From Siderastrea radians (lineage: Eukaryota; Cnidaria; Anthozoa; Scleractinia; Rhizangiidae): DNA of 64,000 nucleotides. Both the position numbers and the translations under genes were made by a program. Each line of letters opens with the position of its first letter. The stretch's first letter is position 1. The notes below the pieces were generated by a model. The model was not told the DNA's origin, ran no database searches, and saw only the letters and a program-made list of their open reading frames with translations. The DNA is taken from assembly GCA_964017195.1 (NCBI GenBank), contig OZ024890.1, positions 23,497,201 to 23,561,200 of the forward strand. The letters run 5' to 3'. Below are positions 49,786 to 58,700 of this stretch, piece after piece.

Positions 49786-52700
49786 GAACACCCTTAGTTA
49801 TTTTCCTTTTACCTTGTTAACAAAAACAAAAAAAACAAACTCTTATTTGTGTTTACTCTCAGGAACCGAAATTTCATTCGTCAATATGGAGGTATCGAGA
49901 ACATTTGCAAAAAGCTACAAGAGACTCCATCAGAGCAGGTAGTTAGTTTAAAACTCACTCTGAAAAGAGAAACAAAATTGAACTGTACTGAACAGCCTAT
50001 TGTCATCCATTATAAGTACTATTGATTGGTGGGTATGGTTTTTAATGTGTTGTACGTTATGGGGAAAAATGTCTCCCTCTATAGGCTGGCGTTAGCATAC
50101 ATTTGTGACCTGTCACATGAGACTTCGGCACAACAGGCTTGTCTTTGAGACTGACATGAGGCTGTTTAAGGAGGCTCGCAACAGTTTTTTTGGCCTTGGA
50201 GTTTATCTTTTGAAGTCAAAATTTCGCATAGAAGGTAAACTTCGATTTCCTTGATACTACACCACCTTTTCAACATATGATCAAAGTTTATTTTCTCACT
50301 GGTTTCCCAGCAACAGCTGTCACCATAGCAACGGCAATGGACAACCCCTCATTTTAAATAATGTCGAATATCTCGAAAACTAGTCAGACACTTTATGACG
50401 AAACTTGAACTATTTGAACTACTCAACCTACACAACGTGTATGCGAAATTAGGGAACAATCTGTACGAGCGTTTTCATGTAAATCACGATTCATTTTTTA
50501 CGGGCTGATTTTGGTCATTCCTGCAATTTTCTTCAATATTTTAAGAAAGTTAAAACTTAACACTTTCTCTTTTCAGTTGAGGGATCTTTTATGATATCAA
50601 AACATTCTTAATGTACATTGAGCTTCCTAGGTGGCTGCGATTTTAAGATATTTATATTTAAAAACTGCTAAAATGCTGCACAAATCAGCCAAAAAGTTCG
50701 TAATTTACTTGAATAGAAATATTTCTAAACTGCCCTTACAGATTTTTCTCTTAAATTGATTGGCGTTAGAATAATAATTCTTTTTGATGTTCCAGTGAGT
50801 TTTAGGCTGAATAAACATTTCTGTTTTTAGATAAGAAGGCTGAAACTCGGTCAAGTTTCAGTCGTTATTAACTTTCAACGAGCAACAGTTTTAATTGGTT
50901 TTTCCTGGTCTATTTCACGGTTATTCACATGCAATGAATATTTACACACGCCGCGCTTGTGTCCTCTCGTGCATTTATAATTCCTTCTCATAGTAATAAA
51001 AAATTTTCATCTTCCGAGCTCCTTCCTGGAGACTCTTTTCCATTATTCTTTGATTACTGACTGACGTTTTAGCATTTTTAATTGCGGATTTAATTACACT
51101 GGGGCCCGAAAAATGACGAGAAACACGCTCAAAAAACAAATATTTTTTTTTTATTATGAGAAGGAATTATAAACGCACGAGAGGACACAAGCGCAGCGTG
51201 TATAAATATTCATTGCACGTGAAATAAAACTGTTTTTCGTTGAAAGTTAATAACGACTGAAACTTGACCGAGATTCAGCCTTCTTATCTAATAACAGAAA
51301 TGTTTATTCAGCCTAAAACTCACTGGAACATCAAAAAGAATTATTATTCTAACGCCAATCAATTTAAGAGAAAAATCTGTAACTGCAGTTCATGCAAATT
51401 AAGAACTTTCTGGCTGATTTGTGCAGCATTTTAGCAGTTTTTAAATATCAATATCTTAAAATCGCAGCCACCTAGGAAGCTCAATGTACATTAAGAATGT
51501 TTTGATATCATAAAAGATCCTTCAACTGAAAAGAGAAAGTGTTAAGTTTTAACTTTCTTGAAATATTGGAGAAAATTGCAGGAATGACCAAAATCAGCCC
51601 GCAAAAAATGAATCATGATTTACATGAAAACGCTCTTACAAATTTTTCCCTAATTTCGCATACACGTTGTGTAGGTTGAGTAGTTCAAATAGTTCAAGTT
51701 TCGTCATAAAGTGTCTTGACTAGTTTTCGAGATATTCGACGTTATTTAAAATGAGGGGTTGTCCATTGCCGTTGCTATGGTGACAGCTGTTGCTAGAAAC
51801 CCAGTGAGAAAATGTACTTTGATCATATGTAGAAAAGGTGGTGCAGTATCAAGGAAATCGAAGTTTACCTTCTATGCGAAATTTTGACTTCAAAAGATAC
51901 ACTCCAAGGCCAAAAAAACTGTTGCGAGCCTCATTAAGACATAACGATGACCATCGCAGTGACGACTTTTCAACGTATGCAAATGAAAGAGAAGAACCTG
52001 GAAAAATTCAGGCTTCAACGGGATTCAAACCCATGACCCTTTGATACCGCGATGACTCTGTTCAATCCAGAATTTCATCCGTAGCCCCTATAGATGATTA
52101 TTTCCACGTTAATTAGGCCGTTTGTTGCAAGCTCTCAGACACCAAAATGTCTGGGACTTCTCCTGTTTCGTTTTCCCGTGCTCTACATTCCTGGTCATCT
52201 GCTCGTGTATAAACGGCAGTATAACTTGCCGCTAGATCGTTGTTGCTCAAAAAATCATCTTTAACTCAACAAAGCAGTCGTCCCAACCATACAAGCCTGC
52301 TCTGTATTGCTGCTTATTTGGCGAAATATTTGCACCAGTGTATATTTATGGCCCAGCCCCTGTCAACATTTTGTCTCTTGTCTCTCTCCACCCTGGTGTA
52401 CAAATGGGCACCAGCAACATACTGCTGGGGGTAACCGTCCGATGGACTAGCATCCTATAGAGGGGGCAGTAGCAATACTCTCAATTGCTTCATGCTACAG
52501 AAATCGGGATAAGCTCCGGCCGTGTGGGTTCCCTGTGGCCTGTGTGAAACCGGGTAAAGCTCCGGCCGTGTGGGTTCCCTGTGGCTTGTGTGAAACCGGG
52601 TTAAGCTCCGGCCGTGTGGGTGCCCTGTGGCTTGTGTGAAACCGGGATAAGCTCCGGCTGTGTGGGTTTCCTGTGGCTTGTGTGAAACCGGGTAAAGCTC

Positions 52701-55700
52701 TGGCCGTGTGGGTACCCTGTGGCTTGTGTGAAACCAGGTTAAGCTCCGGCCGTGTGGGTGGCCTGTGGCTTGTGTGAAACCGGGATAAGCTCCGGCCGTG
52801 TGGGTACCCTGTGGCTTGTGTGAAACCGGGTTAAGCTCCGGCCGTGTGGGTGCCCTGTGGCTCTCGTGCGACTTTACCTATGTATCGCCACTGTTCGTCA
52901 GATCCCTTAAATGCCTCAGAGTTCTGGTTATCTTTGTTACCACTTTGAAAATCACCTTTAATTAATACCGATTGTTTATTTCATTCAGATCATCAAACAA
53001 AGCGCTCTGACACTCAAGACTCTGGCCAGTAACAATCAGTACAACAAGGATGTGATGAGCAGACTGGGCATGATCGGCACTCTACGGAGGTTAGTACTTT
53101 CCGCCACCGCGGTCAAACGCCTGAGGCAGTGTTTTCGTTTTAATTCGTAAGATTTAATCACGTTGCAGTTGAAACATGAGCAAGGATATATTAAATAGTG
53201 GGCGAGTGTAAACATATTTTCATTTCTCTCAAATAAGCGAGTTTCTTTGCTCTTTAAATGTTCCGCACCTGAACAAATTTTTTGTTTTACAAATGGCGCC
53301 GACAAGTCCGTTTCCCGTTTTCAAACACTTAGAACTTTTTTAGTAAAGTTCCAAACACTTTAAGTAAATCAACAGGATACTGGTAAAGTATCAAACTTTT
53401 AGTGAAAATAGTTCCGTTATCTTTGTAGCACTTTTCTTATTTTTCTCGTTTGACCGCGGTGAAGTACTTGCCTGTTATAGATACTCTGTTCTGTGGCATT
53501 TTCTTATTTCCTAGTCCACTTCCTTATCTCGGTGACGTTCAGGCTCCAATAATACTGGCGTGGTGAGACTCTCAGGCTAAAGTAAAGAATTGAAGTCAAT
53601 TCAAAGCCAATTCCAGCTTAAGTCGTTTCAGCTAGTCAGTTTAATGTGCAATAAGGTTGATGTTAGTATTTGAAAAGATTTCCCCGCATAAAGTGTTATT
53701 GGAAATTGGTTCCAGTTCAACCATGGAGACAGGAATTGCATCAATTGTTCGAGACGCGATTTCCACACGAAAGGTGCCGGCCTTTTTCCTTGCTGGAAGA
53801 GAACACCGAGTTAATCGACGCTTTTATTTTTCAGCTTTATGACTGATGAACCACAGAGACTGGGGATCATCTCGCGCCGAGTGTGCTGGGATTTGCTACA
53901 GCGACTTCTCGGTTCAGCGGCCAGCATCTTACCAACCACGAGTCCACAAGCTCCTTCACCTGTTACTAGAACCCAGGGAAGCTCGACTTGCCCTGGAAGC
54001 GTCAGGAAACAGGAGCCTGAGACAAAACTGGTCAACGGGCTGGAAGATAGTGATGACGATGAAGACCTTCCCCCACTGGGAGGGGGTGAAGACAGTGATA
54101 AAGAGAACGACCGCGCTTTGGCTGCCAACCCCACGTCATTATCTAATACATCCGCTAAACCCATTCCCAGGCAAACCCCATCTCCACAAGTGGTACAAAG
54201 AAATGCTGTCACTTCAGCAAGGTCGAGAATTCAATCAAGACCGGTTGCTGAAGAAGAGAATTTTGTCCCGTTTAGGTTAGTTTAATTCCGGCAATATCAG
54301 TGACAGAGTGGTTTTCGATTGACTGCCAAATCAAGGTAGTTCATTTTTCAGTCTTGGTGCATAGCCTTTCATGTGAAAATGAGTTTCCATTCACATGCAG
54401 ATACAACTCATTTTCATCTGAAAGGTTTTGCACGAGACCTCGCTCACAAGACAATTCGGAAATGGCCTATTTGCCTACTAACACAACGATATTTTTGCGT
54501 GGAAAAAGCAGATCTTAGCAAAGGCTACCAGAGGCCAAGAAGAAAATTGGGGGTAACCACACATTTTTCAGAGAAAATTGAGCTTAAATTTGGAAATAAA
54601 ATACCATACATTCTTTGTATTTTAAAGCTTTTTTAGAATCATGGTTGCCGAATTTTCTCTGAAAATAACCTGCGATCAGGCCGAATTTTAGCATCGCTCT
54701 CATATTCTCTTACGTTGGTCGCTCGCTAAAATAGGGCCTGATACAATCTCTCACAGGACCTTGTATCGGCGGCCAAATTTTGGCCGCGGTAATCTCGCAA
54801 TCTGATTGGTCCTTTAACAATAGAGCTGTCAACGAAAGTAAATTGTTGCAAGACTCGCTCACATATTTCGATGCGACCGCCATCGCCAAGGAACAAGTCT
54901 GCCGAGGTAAATGTGTCGCTCTAAGATATTCTTGTCGTTCTAGGAGAATTGTCATCATTTCTTTCTCTCCTGAGAATGGCGTTCGGTTTGACGCAAGCTG
55001 TCTCTCACTTGGAGCAGAGAAGTACAGCAACAGTGAAGTATGTATCCCGTTTTATGGCATCGTATCTCGAAGTTTTCATTTGAAGGCTTTCAGCTAGTAT
55101 TGAAAAGATAAACAGAGTAGTGGTTGTTCCGCTTTTTACGAAACAAAACGAACTGCAGAGGGACTAGTATCTTTCGCCAAGAAAGATCAACAAGTCAACC
55201 GATAATTCAGTTAAACATAACGGTAAATTGATGTTTAGCGAGAGCTGCATTCTGCGAAATGCTGTATTTGTTTTTACCTAAGTAATAAAGATTTTCAGTT
55301 TATTGATTCAATGAAAGGATTCAAGCATGTAGCATATTTTGGTACATGACAACCTCGTCGTGTTCTGAATTTTCATTCAGTTTCAGTTCAGACAGAGCAA
55401 CCATGTACAATAACGGAACCTTCAAGTTAGCAATCCTGTAAATTTGAGCGCTAGTGCCTAGAAGATATATCGTAGCCTGTGATTTTCTTATTTTTGCCAA
55501 CATTTGAGTGACGTTTTGCGAATTGCCGTTATGGGAAATTTGCATACCGAGGATCGTGCAAGCAGAAGAAATTTGATTGGCTGTTTCGTTGAATGTCAAT
55601 GAATCAAAAAGGTGGGCGGTAGACGTTCCTTAGAAGAACTGTATCAGGCTCTATTTTTCGGTGCGCCCGTCCAGCCTGAATGTTTCACCGAGCGAAACGA

Positions 55701-58700
55701 AAATAGAGCCTGATTGCAGGTTACTCTGAAAAATGCGTGGCTACCCACATTTTTCTTTTTAGATTCCAATAAGTCTTGTTAAGATCGGCTTTTTCCTCAC
55801 AGTCATAACCTTTGCAAAAATACCTCTGTATTAGGACCCACCGTCCTTAATCGGCTAAAAAGTTGTGCCACTTTCCTAACCAATTGCAAGTAAAACCACA
55901 ACCAATCGTGACTTGCTTATGCGTGTTTTCCCTCTCTTGGTGCCCTTTACATGTATTTGGTTCAAGTTCTGATTGTGTTGTTTTCGCCTGATGTGATTGA
56001 CTAGAACGACAAGCAGTTGTCTTTCTATTAATGGAAAGTGTTGGTAAATCTCGGACCCAGTCTGTGTGTTTTTCAGTCAATGATTGCTGGTTTCTTTGCT
56101 TTTTTTGAAGGGTGCATCCGAAAACGGTTTGGTCACAGACGAGAGATCTGGTGCGAGTTTGTGTGAAGCTGCGTGGTGTGAATAAAGATCACGTGCAGAC
56201 CGAGATAACTGCCAGCAGGCTCAAGTTTAGGTTAGTTTTGTCTTGCACTGTTGAATTGTCATGCGCACGAGCCCTCAGTTTTTCCGCAGACCCGAGATAC
56301 CTGCCAACAGGCTCAAGTTTATGTTGGTTTTGTCTTGCACTGTTTTATTGTCATGGGCAAGCGCCTTCAGTTTCTCTTGTTTTTCTTGTTTGATGGACAT
56401 ACATACATTTTAGCTTACTTTTTCGCTTCAGAGAGGAGAGAAATTTTTCCTAAGGGGATTTAGCTGTCGTGATAATATTAGACGAGTCCAACTCTCTATC
56501 TATCTAAAGCTTAAAATACACTAACCACCATAGACGTCCTAGGTACGCTTGTTATGGCAGCGGTATTGTTTACGGTTAAAGATATGCCACTGTGGTTTGT
56601 CTCATTAGAACGCAGATGGGGCGCTCACTGTACGAGCTGGATGTGGAATTGTTCGAAGACATCGATCCGTTTTACGAGGTAGGAAAGACTGACGTCCGGT
56701 TGATATTGTTGTTTGCTCCAGTTGTGTTTCCTGATTTCGCGTTGTGTATTTAGGTAAGTCATGCTATCGTCACCGTGCCTTTGTTCCATGAAGCATATAA
56801 ACGGGAAAAAGGCAATTGTTATGAGAGATAACTTTATAAAGTATAAGCTAACATATTGATCTTTTCCTTGCCATGACAAAAAATGTACCCAGGGCTCGAG
56901 ACTAACGGTAGCCAACTAGTCACAGACTAGTAGAAATTCCGTTTTGGCCAGTAGGTTTTGCGCTTTCACTGGCCATTTCGGCAAGTGAAAATTTCAAAAC
57001 ACTAAAGCACCGGATGGAAACCAAACTAAATGTTGCTTCTGATGATCGGATCCCAAAAGCAAATTGAGTGTAGTGAGCAGAAACTAATACTTATTCCGTA
57101 AAAGGATATCATAATGTTCATATGATACTTGTTTTGTCCTCTCAACGTTTTTCCCTACTAATTCTTGTCTCAGTTGGCAACGTTTTCTCCGTCATTACTA
57201 CGTTCGAACGAAATTAGCCGTCTTCAGAACGTTTCACCATACGTTTCCTTGAAAGGTCCATTAGTGCGTTCATATGATATTTATCCACACGTTAGTACGT
57301 TCACACAATTCTTTAGTCGTCTGTTGTCGACTTTTTCCATTAATTGCTACGTTCGTACAATAGTTTCTCTTCCCAGCGTTTCTCTCCACGAAACGTCTTC
57401 ACAACGTTTCTTCGTACGTAAGTGGGTTCGTCGAATTATTAGTCTGGCCTTCTCAACGTTTCTTCGTACGTTAGCACGTTCGCACGACATTGTTCTGGTC
57501 TTCCTAAGGTTTTCAGTATGTTAGTAAATTCGTACGATAAGTCTACACTACTTAGCGTTTCTCTGTACGTTAGTATGCTCATACGGTATTAGTCTTGTCT
57601 TCTCAACGTTTACCCGTACGTTAGTGGGATTTTAGTTGTCTCACTTACGTTTCTCCTTAATTTATTGTCCCACTGTAATAGTTCAGTTTGTCCGTTCGGC
57701 GTTCTTCCGTACGTCACACACGTTCTTACCGAATTAGTTGTGTCTAATGACGTTTCTCCGAAAGTTAGTAGTGGCGTATTTTATTTATGTAGTCTCTGTA
57801 TCTTGGTACGTTGGCGGTGTTTCTCCCTACTGTACTGCATTTGCAACCAACGTGTTTGATATGACTTCTCCACGTTTCTCCGTACCTTAGTAAGTCCGAA
57901 CCTTATTTTTGTCTATTCAACGTTTCTCCGCACTGCAATACGTTTATAAGTACTAGTCTTCTTTTGTAGACGTTTTTCCGTGCGTGAGTTGAGTGCTGTA
58001 ATCAGTCTTGTCTTTTTGACGTTTCTCCGTACCTTACAACATTCGTACAATGTTAGTCTTGTCTTCCCAACGTTTCTCCGTACGATGACATGCTCATATA
58101 AGGTTAACTTTTCGAGATATTCGTCATGATCTGACCGAAACGGAAAAGAGAGGCGTAAACTACATCGCGCCTGGGAATTTGCCTTGAAGGCACATAATAC
58201 TTTGTATTCGTCTGAGGATCTTTAAACGTTGGATAGAATAGTCAACATTCTAGTTCTTCATTCTTGAGACTACAGAGCGGCATGTCTACAGTACTTAACT
58301 CGGATAAAAATTTAAAGAAGATTAAAAACTTAACTCGGATAAAGCTCGGAACACAGTATGAGATTGTGCAAAAAAAAAAAGTCTGGCTAGTGAAAATATA
58401 TTTTGACTAGTGAAATCAAACCTCTCACTAGCCACTAGGCTACTAACTGAAAAGTTAGTCTCGAGCCCTGTTACCCCCCCCCCCACCCCCCCTACTTTCG
58501 GTGATTTTTTATTGCACATGTAAAAGAGGCTACGTCATTGGGTCAAAACTATGCTTCTCGAAACGCCCGTAGAATTACAAGAGGAAGGTACCAATTGATT
58601 TTCTCAAACTGAGAACAAACTTTAATCAGTTTGAGTGATTTTTTCGAAGGCAGGGGGAGAACTTGAAATAATTTCTCATTTTTTCAAGTTGTAGTCCCGA

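Noticed and set aside
53846..54280. Second plus-strand frame over TDRD12 exon 38
   Set aside because: Only the frame giving FMTDEPQRLGIISRRVCWDL fits the phases of both neighbours and continues the armadillo fold.
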